Shown here piece after piece: positions 1 to 8,896 of a stretch of DNA of 64,000 nucleotides; the first letter of the stretch is position 1; each line of letters begins with the position of its first letter. Below the pieces are notes generated by a model that was given only the letters and a program-made list of their open reading frames with translations, did no database searches and was not told where the DNA came from. The position numbers and the translations under genes were made by a program. Source of the stretch: CAWCJL01 sp963795775 (GTDB lineage: Bacteria > Acidobacteriota > Terriglobia > Terriglobales > Acidobacteriaceae); NCBI GenBank assembly GCA_963795775.1, contig CAWCJL010000003.1, positions 744,001 to 808,000 on the forward strand. Reading direction: 5' to 3'.

Positions 1-370
1 GCAGACTCACCAGGAACGGACGGAGTTCGAAGTTGCGGTCCAGCAGACCGAACTTTTTGAGGACGATTTCGGAGCGCTCCATCCGCTTGGCGTCTTTGTC
101 GTCGTGAAATTTCGAAAGCACATAGCTTTCGACCGCAGCACGCGTGGTGAGCTGTCGCTTGACCGGATGCTGAATGGGCAGCTTCGTATCGTTGCTGGCG
201 AAATGGAGGATCTGATCGACGGAGTCAAAGAGCTCCTTCGCCTGCGACGCGGTGATGTGCGTCTCCGGCTTCTGCGCCGGGGCGCCGGAACCCGGTGTCT
301 GCGCACGTCCAGGCGACGCGAATAAGATAGCGGCGGCAGCCAGCATGGCCCATCTAGCGTGTGTTCTCAT
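1..370 (-). CDS. Secreted protein of unknown function, C-terminus beyond the left edge
   Basis: The reading frame is open from an ATG at 370 to the first base, so only about 123 N-terminal residues are visible. It begins MRTHARWAM, followed by an Ala/Leu-rich hydrophobic stretch and a likely signal-peptidase site near GRAQ, so the product should be exported. The mature part is hydrophilic and helical-looking, with a charged segment FHDDKDAKRMERSE. A GGAG sits seven bases before this ATG; in-frame ATGs at 385, 397 and 412 are alternatives with poorer spacing. The gene is divergent from ygfZ. I do not recognise the family from this fragment. Confidence 0.7.
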   Translation of the reverse strand, partial: MRTHARWAMLAAAAILFASPGRAQTPGSGAPAQKPETHITASQAKELFDSVDQILHFASNDTKLPIQHPVKRQLTTRAAVESYVLSKFHDDKDAKRMERSEIVLKKFGLLDRNFELRPFLVSL

Positions 371-475
371 CCTGCTGCTCCGCATCGTGTTCACCATCCT
401 CCGCAGGTCCATGCCGCCCGTTGACGGCGCGGTGCCCTGCTGTTCAAAGGCTATAATCAACGCAGGCATTTCGCT

Positions 476-1612
476 ATGAGCAACACGCTTCCTGAAAATT
501 CCGCGGACGATCCGGAAGGCGTTCCCGGCCATTCTGCGGCCGCTGAAGTTGCGCTCACACCGCTGGCGGAAGCACTGGCTCCCGACGCCTCGGCACCCTA
601 CTGCGGCGCTCTCACGATGCCCTCCTACGGCGAGGAAGATCAGGAGGCCCAGGCGCTTCTGCACGGCGCAGCCGTATACGATCTGGGCTGGAGGGGGCGC
701 ATCTCCCTGCGCGGCGAAGATCGCGTTCGCTGGCTCAATGGCATGCTCACCAACAACATTGGCGCCCTTGCGGAGGGTGAAGGCAATTACAACTTTGTGC
801 TCAACGCGCAAGGCCGCATTCAGAGCGACTGCAATGCCGTTCGGCATCCGGACAGCTTCGTCCTGCACAGCACGCTTGCGCAGATTCCGAACCTGATGGC
901 GCACTTGGACCGCTACATCATCATGGATGACGTGGAACTGCGGGATGACAGCGCTGAGAGCACGGCCCTGGGCCTCGCAGGTCCCCAAGCGCTCGCTCTT
1001 CTGCGCAGGCTGGGAGTCACGCTGGCAGCGCCGGGCAAGGCGCACATCCACTCCACGCAGGCCACCCTGGCCGGTGTGCCGGTCGAGATACTTCGTTACG
1101 ATACCGGCAGTCTTCCTCGCCTTGAAATCCTCCTCGCCCCGGAGCACATTCTCTCGGTCTGGAACGCCCTGCGGGACGCCGGCGCGTTGCCGGTTGGTTT
1201 CCACGCACTTGAGACGGTGCGCGTCCTCGAAGGCACGCCCCTCTACGGAGTGGACATCCAGGATCGCGATCTGCCGCAGGAGACCGGGCAGATGCGCGCC
1301 CTCAACTTCAGCAAGGGCTGCTACCTGGGGCAGGAGATCGTCGAGCGAATCCGGTCCCGCGGCAATGTGCACCGGGGGCTGGGGCGCTTCCAACTGTCGC
1401 AGATCCCGCGCCAACTTCCGGTGGATCTCCGGTCCAACGGGCAGGTTGTGGGACGCATCAGCAGTGCCGCAACCTTCGACGGTGCCGTCTATGGGTTGGG
1501 AATCACGCGGACCGAGGCGCTCGAACGCAGGCAGCCCTTAGAATACGAGGGAGGCGTTGCGACGGTGGCGGAACATCCGTCACTGCTGCCATCCCCGGCA
1601 CTCACTTCGTGA
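476..1612 (+). CDS. ygfZ: YgfZ/GcvT-domain folate-binding protein
   Basis: Predicted tetrahydrofolate-binding protein of the YgfZ (IbaG-associated, COG0354) family, which supports maintenance of some Fe-S enzymes. The family signature K-G-C-Y-x-G-Q-E is present at residues 280-287 with its conserved cysteine at 282. The preceding region (about 40-275) has the GcvT-like fold pattern, including the TNNI segment near residue 92. Length 378 aa is slightly long for the family because of a 40-residue Ala/Pro-rich N-terminal extension. The first base is 18 nt after a TATAAT box (452-457), so the leader is short; no good -35 lies at the right distance. It heads a run of four same-strand genes ending in ribF. 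Confidence 0.9.
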   Translation: MSNTLPENSADDPEGVPGHSAAAEVALTPLAEALAPDASAPYCGALTMPSYGEEDQEAQALLHGAAVYDLGWRGRISLRGEDRVRWLNGMLTNNIGALAEGEGNYNFVLNAQGRIQSDCNAVRHPDSFVLHSTLAQIPNLMAHLDRYIIMDDVELRDDSAESTALGLAGPQALALLRRLGVTLAAPGKAHIHSTQATLAGVPVEILRYDTGSLPRLEILLAPEHILSVWNALRDAGALPVGFHALETVRVLEGTPLYGVDIQDRDLPQETGQMRALNFSKGCYLGQEIVERIRSRGNVHRGLGRFQLSQIPRQLPVDLRSNGQVVGRISSAATFDGAVYGLGITRTEALERRQPLEYEGGVATVAEHPSLLPSPALTS

Positions 1613-1625
1613 ATCGGATATAGAT

Positions 1626-2300
1626 ATGGCTGAGAATACCCCGAGCTTTACCGTAACGGATCGACGGAAGTTCACGCTCGAAGGCGACCTGCGCGACGCC
1701 ACCGCCGCGACCGAGCAGGAGCCCGAGCAGCAGCAAACCACGTCGGCGCCCCCGGCGCAGTCCTCCTCCCCGACCGCAGCAGCAACGCCCGCGGCAGGTC
1801 CGCGCCTGGTCGAAAGTGCAGCCGCGGCTGCACCCGCTGCGCCGCAGCCAGAGGCGCCCCGCACCGACGAGGACGAAGCCTACGCAGACGATATTCCCGA
1901 GATCACCGCGCAGGATACGGCAGAACAGCAGGCCGCCTATCGCCAGTCGTCGAAGGATCTGGACGACATGGTGGCCAAGGCCAATCCCGGGGTAAAGCGG
2001 CCAGCCCCGTCGGAGATGAACTTCGACAAGCTGGTGCAGTCCATCTACATGACGGCCGCCCTGCAGCTTGGGGCCGGCACGCAACCCGGAGAACAGCCGC
2101 GCGTCGATATCCTGGGCGCGCGCCAGAGCATCGATATGCTCAACGTGCTTTCGGAGAAAACCAAGGGAAACCTGACGGAAAAGGAACAGCGGCTGCTACA
2201 AAATGCATTGTTTGAGCTGCGCATGACATTTCTCGAGATCACCAACGCGATCTCCTCCAGCGCTCACACTGCTCCGCGTCCTCCGGGCGGCGCTCGTTAA
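1626..2300 (+). CDS. DUF1844 domain protein
   Basis: The 224-residue product starts MAENTPSFTVTDRRKF. It has a low-complexity Pro/Ala/Gln/Glu linker (about 20-110) followed by the DUF1844 core (about 115-215), recognised by the block FDKLVQSIYMTAALQLG and the helical tail KEQRLLQNALFELR. Its function is not known; the family is common in Acidobacteria and Deltaproteobacteria. I chose the ATG at 1626, thirteen bases after the ygfZ stop, over an upstream in-frame start inside ygfZ because the family motif MAE..FTVTDRRKF begins here. It is probably cotranscribed with ygfZ. Confidence 0.85.
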   Translation: MAENTPSFTVTDRRKFTLEGDLRDATAATEQEPEQQQTTSAPPAQSSSPTAAATPAAGPRLVESAAAAAPAAPQPEAPRTDEDEAYADDIPEITAQDTAEQQAAYRQSSKDLDDMVAKANPGVKRPAPSEMNFDKLVQSIYMTAALQLGAGTQPGEQPRVDILGARQSIDMLNVLSEKTKGNLTEKEQRLLQNALFELRMTFLEITNAISSSAHTAPRPPGGAR

Positions 2301-2328
2301 TGCGAACGGCTCCTGTTTATTCCTGCCA

Positions 2329-3099
2329 GTGAACGCCAGCATCGTCATCCTGGGCAGTGGTACGTCCATGGGCGTGCCCACGTTGGGCTGCACCTGCCGC
2401 ACCTGCGTCTCGACGGACCCGCGCGATAATCGGCTGCGGCCGTCAGTTGCGGTGGAGTGGGAAGGCCATCGCATCCTGATCGACACCGGCCCGGACTTTC
2501 GCGAACAGGCCCTGCGGTATGGCATCCGCAACATCGACGCGGTGTTCTACACCCATCCGCATGCCGACCACATCCTGGGCCTGGACGATTTGCGCCCGCT
2601 CACCTTTCTGCGCTCCGGGAAGCTGCCCCTCTACGCCGACGAGCCTACAGCCGAGGTGCTCGAGCGCATCTTCGCTTATGTCTTCTCCGCAGACGCGACG
2701 TATCCGACACGGCCACGCGTCGAACTGCACCGGCTCCACGGGCCCGTGCAGATGGCCGGAATCACCTTTCAACCCATCAGGCTGGCACACGGCGACATTG
2801 CCGTGACCGGGTTCCGCTTCGGCGACGCCGCCTACTTGACCGACATGAGCAGCATCCCCGAGGACAGCATGGCATTGCTCGAAGGCGTCAACGTCGTGAT
2901 CCTCGATGCCCTGCGCAAGACACCGCACCCCAGCCATGCGTCCATTGACGACGCGGTAGGGTGGGCGGAGCGCCTCGGCGTAAAACGCGCCTTCTTCACC
3001 CACATGTCGCATGAGATCCTTCACGCCGAGGTGGACGCTGAACTGCCCGCGTCCATGCAGCTCGCTTATGACGGATTGCGCATTCCCTTCGAGATCTGA
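2329..3099 (+). CDS. PhnP-like metallo-beta-lactamase-fold phosphodiesterase
   Basis: MBL-fold hydrolase of 256 aa. The metal motif is T-H-P-H-A-D-H near residues 77-83, with later ligands in LAHGD, YLTDMS and THMSHE. It carries Cys21, Cys23 and Cys26 (G-C-T-C-R-T-C), the extra zinc-site spacing known from PhnP, the 5-phosphoribosyl 1,2-cyclic phosphate phosphodiesterase. That makes a cyclic phosphate phosphodiesterase the best guess, but no phn genes lie nearby. Translation is likely from GTG 2329, 28 bases after the DUF1844 stop; ribF follows after 5 bases, so the two are probably translated from one transcript. Confidence 0.85.
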   Translation: MNASIVILGSGTSMGVPTLGCTCRTCVSTDPRDNRLRPSVAVEWEGHRILIDTGPDFREQALRYGIRNIDAVFYTHPHADHILGLDDLRPLTFLRSGKLPLYADEPTAEVLERIFAYVFSADATYPTRPRVELHRLHGPVQMAGITFQPIRLAHGDIAVTGFRFGDAAYLTDMSSIPEDSMALLEGVNVVILDALRKTPHPSHASIDDAVGWAERLGVKRAFFTHMSHEILHAEVDAELPASMQLAYDGLRIPFEI

Positions 3100-3104
3100 C
3101 ACGC

Positions 3105-4046
3105 ATGCAAGTCTTTCGCACACTCGACGAAATACCCGAAGGGTTTGGCCCCACCGTGGTCAGCATCGGCAATTTCGACGGCGTGCATCTTGGGCATCAG
3201 TACGTATTGCGGCACGTGCGGGAGCACGCCCTGCGAGTCGGCGCCCGGAGTGTCGCGGTTCTGTTCGATCCGCATCCTACCCGCCTGCTGCGGCCTTCGT
3301 TCGCGCTCAAGCTCATCACACCGCTCCCCGAGCGAATCGCGTTACTCGAGAAGACCGGCATCGATGCGGTGCTTGCGCTTCCGTTCACGCCCGCGCTCTC
3401 GCACCTGAGCGCCGGCGAGTTTGCCCGGCACATCCTCCGCGATAGCCTGCACGCGATCGAAGTGCATGAGGGCGATAACTTCCGGTTCGGCTACAAAGCC
3501 GAAGGAGGCGTGCAGGAACTGGTGCACCTGGGCCACGACCTCGGCTTCAGCGCGCATATCTATCCCGCTCGCAGAATTCGCGGCTGCACCGTGTCCAGCA
3601 GCGCCATACGCGAACTGGTAGCTGCTGGCGATGTGCGGCGAGCCAGGTGGCTTCTCGGCCGGCCCTTCTCGATTGTTTCCAAAGCCGCACGCGGACGCGG
3701 CGTCGGCAGCCGTTTGACGGCACCCACCATCAACCTTGCGGAGTACGACGAGTTGCTGCCGGGCAAGGGCGTCTATGTCACGCAGATGTTTATCGGTGGT
3801 GCATGCTTTCAGGCGGTCACCAATGTGGGCACGCGGCCTACATTTGCCGATGCCGGCTTTTCCGTTGAGACCCACTTGCTGAACTTCCGGCCGATGGACG
3901 TGCCCGAGGGCAGCCCGCTGGAGGTCATCTTTCTTGCCCGCCTGCGCGAAGAACGGAAGTGGCCGTCTCCGGAAGCTCTGAAAGCACAGATCGGTCAGGA
4001 CGTGGCCCGTGCGCAGCGTTACTTCCGGTTGATGCGCCAGCCCTGA
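3105..4046 (+). CDS. ribF: Bifunctional riboflavin kinase / FAD synthetase
   Basis: Cytosolic enzyme that phosphorylates riboflavin to FMN and adenylylates FMN to FAD. The N-terminal nucleotidyltransferase half shows SIGNFDGVHLGHQ (about 20-32), with the HxGH-type motif, and FDPHP near residue 65. The C-terminal riboflavin-kinase half (about 185-310) has GRGVGSRLTAPTINL, the PTxN motif of the family, and the acidic tail region VEVIFLARLREERK-type. At 313 aa it is full length. It is the last gene of the ygfZ run and converges on the penicillin-binding protein gene, 58 bases away. Confidence 0.95.
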   Translation: MQVFRTLDEIPEGFGPTVVSIGNFDGVHLGHQYVLRHVREHALRVGARSVAVLFDPHPTRLLRPSFALKLITPLPERIALLEKTGIDAVLALPFTPALSHLSAGEFARHILRDSLHAIEVHEGDNFRFGYKAEGGVQELVHLGHDLGFSAHIYPARRIRGCTVSSSAIRELVAAGDVRRARWLLGRPFSIVSKAARGRGVGSRLTAPTINLAEYDELLPGKGVYVTQMFIGGACFQAVTNVGTRPTFADAGFSVETHLLNFRPMDVPEGSPLEVIFLARLREERKWPSPEALKAQIGQDVARAQRYFRLMRQP

Positions 4047-4104
4047 GTCTTTGAGTGATCTGCTGCTCTGTCTTGCAACAGATCGCCGAGGCCTCGTCTG
4101 ACCT

Positions 4105-6385
4105 TTAACGTGTGGCCGATCGCTGCATCCAGGATGGAGATTCAGGAGGAGCGGAAAAGCGCTCGTTGGCCTGCCCCGCGATTGCCTCACGCATAAAGCT
4201 GATCCAGATAGGGAGCGCCGTCCTCGCACCCGATTCCCCTTCACCCAGCGATTGGCGGTCGTCGTAGCCGGCCCACACACCGCAGGTAAGAGAAGGCGAG
4301 AAACCCACGAACCACGCATCGCTGAAGTTGGACGTGGTGCCGGTCTTCCCGCCGATCGGATGGTGCAAAGCCGAACCTGCTGCAGCGCCGGTGCCTGTGC
4401 GCGTGACCTCTTCAAAGAAAGCCAGCATAGTACGCGCGGTCTTCGCATCCGTGGATTGCGCGGGGCTGCTGTTTTCCTCGAACAGCGTGAGCCCGTCCGC
4501 ATTGGTCACCTTGCGTAGAACGTGCGGCGGTACGCGAAGCCCGTCATTGGGAAAGCTGCTGTACGCAGAGGTCTGCTGTTCGAGGGTTGCTTCCGCCGAT
4601 CCAAGTGCAACGGGCAGATCGGCCGGTATCGGCCCCGTGAGGCCAAAGCGGTGAGCCGTGTCGATAACCGTGCGCATGCCCACGCGCTCCGCCAGCCGGA
4701 GTGCCGGGATATTGCGCGATTCCGCAAACGCGCGCAACAGCGTGATCCTGCCCAGGTAGTTGGATTCGTAATCATGCGGGACATAAGGCCCCGTCGCCGT
4801 GCTGAAGCTCGCGGGCGTGTCGAGGACTGTTTCCTCCGGCGTAGCTCCGGCCTCTACCGCCGCCGTATAGACGTACGGTTTGAATGAAGAGCCGGTCTGC
4901 CGTTGCGCCTGCGTCGCGCGATTGAACTCGGACACGCGGAAGTCGCGGCCCCCAACCATGGCGAGCACGTCCCCGCTGACGTTATCGATGGCGAGCAGCG
5001 CGGCTTGGGCGCCGGAGTCCTGCTCGAGTGTGCCGCTCAGCACGGGCACACCGCTGATAGCGCCACGCAAATGAACATAGATCACATCGCCCGGTGCGAG
5101 GAACGCCATCGCATCCTTCTGCCCCGTCCAAGCCCAGTCTTCCGGCCCGAGTGCGATACGGGAAGTCGCCTATGCGCGCGGTCACGCGGTCCGGCATCAC
5201 GCTCACGACGAGGGCATGCACGTACGAGCCGGCGCCCACCGGCACGCTCCAGTCGGGATGCTGAAACTGGTCCAGCGAGAGGCCGAGGCCTGCGGCCTGC
5301 GGCAGGTGCCCCTTCCAGCCGCGGCGCCGCTCGTAGGCGGCAAGCCCGTCCAGAACGGCCGCGTCCGCTGCATGCTGCAGACGCATATCGAGTGTCGTGT
5401 ACACCTTCAGCCCGGCCGTGTGTACCTGCTCAGCGCCGAACCTCTGCTCCAACTCGCGCCGCACCTCTTCCGTAAACCAGGGCGCCACGTTTGCCGCGGG
5501 AGGCTGCAGATGCAAACCCAGCGGCGTGGCCCGCGCTGCGCTGGCTTCTGCCGCGGTGATCGCGCCGTCTTCCAACATTGCATTTATCACGACGTTGCGG
5601 CGGCGGAAGGCCTTCTCCGGATTCAGAATCGGCGAATACGCGACCGGCCCCTTCGGCAGCCCAGCCAGCAGTGCTGCCTCCGGCAATGTCAGATCGTTCG
5701 CATGTTTCCCGAAGTAGTATTCCGCGCCGGCCTCAAAGCCATACACGCCGTGACCGAGATAGATCTGGTTTGCATACAGCGCGAAAATCTGCTGCTTCGT
5801 AAACGAGCGCTCCATCTGGACGGAGAGAAAGACCTCCTGGAGCTTGCGGCCGAACGTCCGCTCCGGCGAGAGGAAGAGATTGCGTGCAAGCTGCATGGTG
5901 ATCGTGGAGGCGCCCTGTGCGCGGCTGTCCGACGAGAGATCGTGAACCGCGGCCCCGAGAACGCGGAAGATGTTCACGCCCCAGTGGCTTTCGAAGCTTT
6001 TATCCTCGATCGAGATCACGGCTTGCCGCAACACCGGCGACAACTGCGCGTAGGAGACGACGACCCGGCGCTCCAGTGCGAACGAGGCAAACTCATCGCC
6101 GTGGATGTCATAGAGTTCTGTGACAGTGTCGGGTCTGTAATGTCCCAGGTCGGCGATCTGCGGCAGATTCACCGAATAGACCAGGAACAGACCGGCGAGC
6201 ATGCCAATGACCACCGCGCACACCAACAGCAGTGCGATGGCTGCAGTTCCCGCAATGCGGAAACGCTTCTTCTCGCCGGATTTCCGCAGAACAGCATCCG
6301 CCTGACGCGCCTCGGCTGCCTTCCGCGCGGGAACGGACGGTAATTTTGTCACTCGACTCAAGGGTGGTCCGTAGCTGCCGAGCAT
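4105..6385 (-). pseudogene. Class A penicillin-binding protein (PBP1A type), frameshifted near 5155
   Basis: Bifunctional murein glycosyltransferase/transpeptidase in two frames. The first frame (6385 to about 5155) gives a cytoplasmic tail, one TM helix (about 44-71) and the glycosyltransferase domain with E127 in IEDKSF, the GASTITMQLARNLFL block and QIYLGHGVYG. The second frame (5109 and upstream to about 5155, down to 4105) gives the transpeptidase domain with GSSFKP (SxxK), SRN and KTGTT. Reading through after dropping one base joins GDFPYR to the sequence ending DWAWTGQKDAM and restores 759 aa, the normal size. The break lies near CGCACTCGGG. It is either a one-base sequencing insertion or a real lesion separating the two catalytic domains. 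The second half alone lacks a membrane anchor. Confidence 0.85.
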
Positions 6386-6540
6386 AGCACGGCGCGTTCG
6401 GACCGAGGAGCAAGGAATCAGAGGGGAATAGAGTTGATGAATGGCAGCCGGCGAGCGCGCCTGCAGACCTTACCTGAGACGAATGGAAGGTCCTGCTGCA
6501 GCCTCAACTTCAGCGCGGCCGAGCAGCAGGATCACTCCCG

Positions 6541-7761
6541 TTACGCGTTCTTCGCTTTCAGAATCTCCAGCGCCTTATTGAGCTGATCGTCCGCTCGCTT
6601 GGGCTCCGGCTTGGGAGCATTTCCATTTGCCGTTGCCGGCTGGTCGGCCGTGCCCTCGTCGTTGTTCGACGCAACCACCACATTGGGCTGCACGGCGTCG
6701 TCCTGAATCTTCTTGCCGTCGGGAGCAGCGTACTTGGCCACGGACAGGATCAGTGCCGCGCCGTCCGGCAGCTCCATCGTCTTCTGCACCGCGCCCTCGC
6801 CGAAGGTGCGATCGCCCACCACGTCGCCACGCTTGTTATCGAGCACTGCAGCCGCGACCAATTCACCCGGACCAGACGTGCCGTGATTGACGAGCACGAC
6901 CAGGGGCGCACCCGTAATGAACTTGTTCTTCTCCGCAGTGAAGGTCTGTGTGGGATACTTCTGCCCGCTCAGGCTGGCGATGGTACCGGACTGCAGGAAG
7001 AAGTTGGCCAGGCGGATGCCCTGCGCTTCGTCACCCTCGGCGAGATCCCGGAGATCGAGCAGCACCTTGTGATTGCCATTCTTCTGCATGCTTTTCAGCT
7101 TGCTTTCGATCTCGTTGACGCGGTCCTTGGTCAGGGACATCGGCTTGAGGTACAGAATGCTCGAAGCCTCGTACTGTTGTTCGGTGAGGGGCGGTGTCGT
7201 CACGCTGGTGCGCGTCAGCGTCACCTTTTCCGGTTCGGCCTTGCGCGGCCGCACCAGGGCGAAAGTCACGTTCGAACCAGCGGGGCCGTCGAGCATCAGG
7301 CGAATCATCGCCAGCGACATCTCTCGCGTGGACTGCCCGCTGATGGACTCCAGGATGTCTCCATCCTGAATCTGCTGCTTATCCGCCGGGCTGCCCGGCA
7401 CTACCGAGACCACGGTCGCATAACCATAACGCTTGGACACGTTGATGCCCACCTGCGCCGTGCCTTCGCTCAGGTGCTGCTTGTAGATCTTGTATTCAGC
7501 CGGCGTGAGATAGCTCGAGTCCGCGTCCAGCGACTCCAATAACCCGTGCAGCGCCCCCACGGTCACGTTATTCATGTTGGGGTCTACCACGTAGTCGTTC
7601 TGAATCTTGTTCAGAACCTCGCTGTAGACCTCCATCTCCGGATAGGCGCCGTCCTTCTGCGTGCCTGCACGCACGCCGCTGGGCACAACCCCACCCCACA
7701 CCACGCCGATGATGAGAAGAACAGAAAACCCGAAGACCATCCGCTGGAACCACTTAGACAT
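6541..7761 (-). CDS. S41/C-terminal-processing-protease-like protein, catalytic dyad lost
   Basis: CtpA-family architecture in 406 aa: N-terminal membrane/signal segment (about 7-25), an alpha-helical cap, a PDZ domain (about 100-185, GSPADKQQIQDGDILESI) and a tail-specific protease core (about 195-345). Aligning by eye to CtpA, the nucleophile motif N-R-G-T-A-S-A-S-E reads N-H-G-T-S-G-P-G-E (292-300), so the catalytic serine position is Gly297. The F-G-K-G lysine is Glu322 (F-G-E-G). The DLRxNxGG motif is also degenerate (DLRDLAEGD). It is therefore probably not an active protease of the usual Ser/Lys type; a binding or scaffolding role is inference. A lysine/proline-rich tail follows the core. 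Confidence 0.85.
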   Translation of the reverse strand: MSKWFQRMVFGFSVLLIIGVVWGGVVPSGVRAGTQKDGAYPEMEVYSEVLNKIQNDYVVDPNMNNVTVGALHGLLESLDADSSYLTPAEYKIYKQHLSEGTAQVGINVSKRYGYATVVSVVPGSPADKQQIQDGDILESISGQSTREMSLAMIRLMLDGPAGSNVTFALVRPRKAEPEKVTLTRTSVTTPPLTEQQYEASSILYLKPMSLTKDRVNEIESKLKSMQKNGNHKVLLDLRDLAEGDEAQGIRLANFFLQSGTIASLSGQKYPTQTFTAEKNKFITGAPLVVLVNHGTSGPGELVAAAVLDNKRGDVVGDRTFGEGAVQKTMELPDGAALILSVAKYAAPDGKKIQDDAVQPNVVVASNNDEGTADQPATANGNAPKPEPKRADDQLNKALEILKAKNA

Positions 7762-7856
7762 GCATCACCCGTATCCTTGATGATATCGCAGGACGGGACG
7801 GCGGAGCGCCCCACTTCCGTGGGATCGGAACCGGCGGGAATCCCAGTTCGGCACTG

Positions 7857-7933
7857 TGGTGGCGGTGAGTGGAATCGAACCACTGACCTACGGGTTATGA
7901 GTCCGTCGCTCTAACCATCTGAGCTACACCGCC
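7857..7933 (-). tRNA. tRNA-Met (anticodon CAT), elongator type
   Basis: Read on the minus strand this folds as a standard cloverleaf. The acceptor stem is GGCGGTG/CACCGCC, the D stem GCTC/GAGC, the anticodon loop CTCATAA, and the T stem AGTGG/CCACT has loop TTCGATT. The discriminator A and the CCA end are encoded (7857-7860). The paired first base argues against an initiator tRNA. Anticodon CAT could also mean lysidine-modified tRNA-Ile2; the loop CTCATAA matches elongator Met. One A-C mismatch closes the anticodon stem. Confidence 0.93.
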
Positions 7934-8086
7934 GGAGTATGAGGAGGGAACGGCTGGGCACCAGCCAGACTTCATCCTACGGAAGCGTTTCCTGTGAGTC
8001 AAACCACGCCGCGCACCGAACCGCGCGCACAAACGTCCAACACTCCAATACGGTGCGCATCGAATTCGAGGACAGGTTGCGGAACC

Positions 8087-8842
8087 ATGACGGAAACACA
8101 TCAGGAAACGGTGATTGGCGTAATCCCGGCCCGGTTGGCCTCGACCCGGCTGCCCCGAAAGGCGTTGCGTACCTTGGGAGGCAGGCCCATGCTGGAGTGG
8201 GTCTACGAGGCTGCCCGGGCCTCGCGCGCGCTGGACCAGGTAATCATCGCAACGGACTCGGACGAGATTATGACGCTTGCCGAATCGCGCGGGTGGACGG
8301 CCATGCTCACCAGCCCTTCGCTGCCCAGCGGCAGCGATCGCGTCCACGCGGTCGCGCGCTCCATCCCAGCGGACATCTACGTAAATATCCAGGGTGACGA
8401 ACCGCTGCTGCGCCCCGCGCACATTACCGCGCTGCTGCAGCCCTTTCATCGCATGGGAGAGGCTGCGGAGGTCTCCACGCTGGCGACACCGTGTCCGGAG
8501 GACGAAGTCGCGGACCCGAATACCGTAAAGGTGGTGACCAACGCCGAAGGCCGCGCCCTCTACTTTTCACGCGCGCCTATTCCCTACTCGCGCGACGGGC
8601 ACGGAACTGCGCATTACCGCAAGCATCTCGGCCTGTACGCCTATCGCCATGCGGCCCTCACGCGTTTCGCCCACCTTTCCGCCAGCCCATTGGAGCAACT
8701 GGAGCGCCTGGAGCAGCTCCGCCTGCTGGAACACGGTATTGCGGTCTATGTCGAAGAGACGCCCTTCGACACCATTGGCGTGGATACGGAGGCCGATCTC
8801 GCCCGCGCCGAGGCCGCCCTGGCCCGCGGAGTGCATCCCTGA
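8087..8842 (+). CDS. kdsB: 3-deoxy-manno-octulosonate cytidylyltransferase (CMP-Kdo synthetase)
   Basis: Activates Kdo with CTP for lipid A-core assembly in the cytosol, which implies a lipopolysaccharide outer membrane. The N-terminus shows VIGVIPARLASTRLPRKAL, the nucleotide-binding motif, followed by IYVNIQGDEPL and, near the end, FDTIGVDTEADLARAE. I chose ATG 8087 (251 aa) rather than the upstream in-frame ATG at 7994, because the upstream 31 residues are not family-like. It stands divergent from tRNA-Met and starts a plus-strand set with manC and a phosphohexomutase. Confidence 0.95.
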   Translation: MTETHQETVIGVIPARLASTRLPRKALRTLGGRPMLEWVYEAARASRALDQVIIATDSDEIMTLAESRGWTAMLTSPSLPSGSDRVHAVARSIPADIYVNIQGDEPLLRPAHITALLQPFHRMGEAAEVSTLATPCPEDEVADPNTVKVVTNAEGRALYFSRAPIPYSRDGHGTAHYRKHLGLYAYRHAALTRFAHLSASPLEQLERLEQLRLLEHGIAVYVEETPFDTIGVDTEADLARAEAALARGVHP

Positions 8843-8896
8843 TCAAGCGCCCATTCTCTGCTTCACCCTCCGGCGGAAATCTGCCAAACTAAAGGC

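Noticed and set aside
421..457. Sigma-70 promoter for ygfZ from TTGACG (421) and TATAAT (452)
   Set aside because: The spacer is 25 bases, too long; the TATAAT alone may still be a -10.
5216..6343. A 375-codon open frame antisense to the penicillin-binding protein
   Set aside because: No family pattern; the opposite strand has class A PBP motifs.
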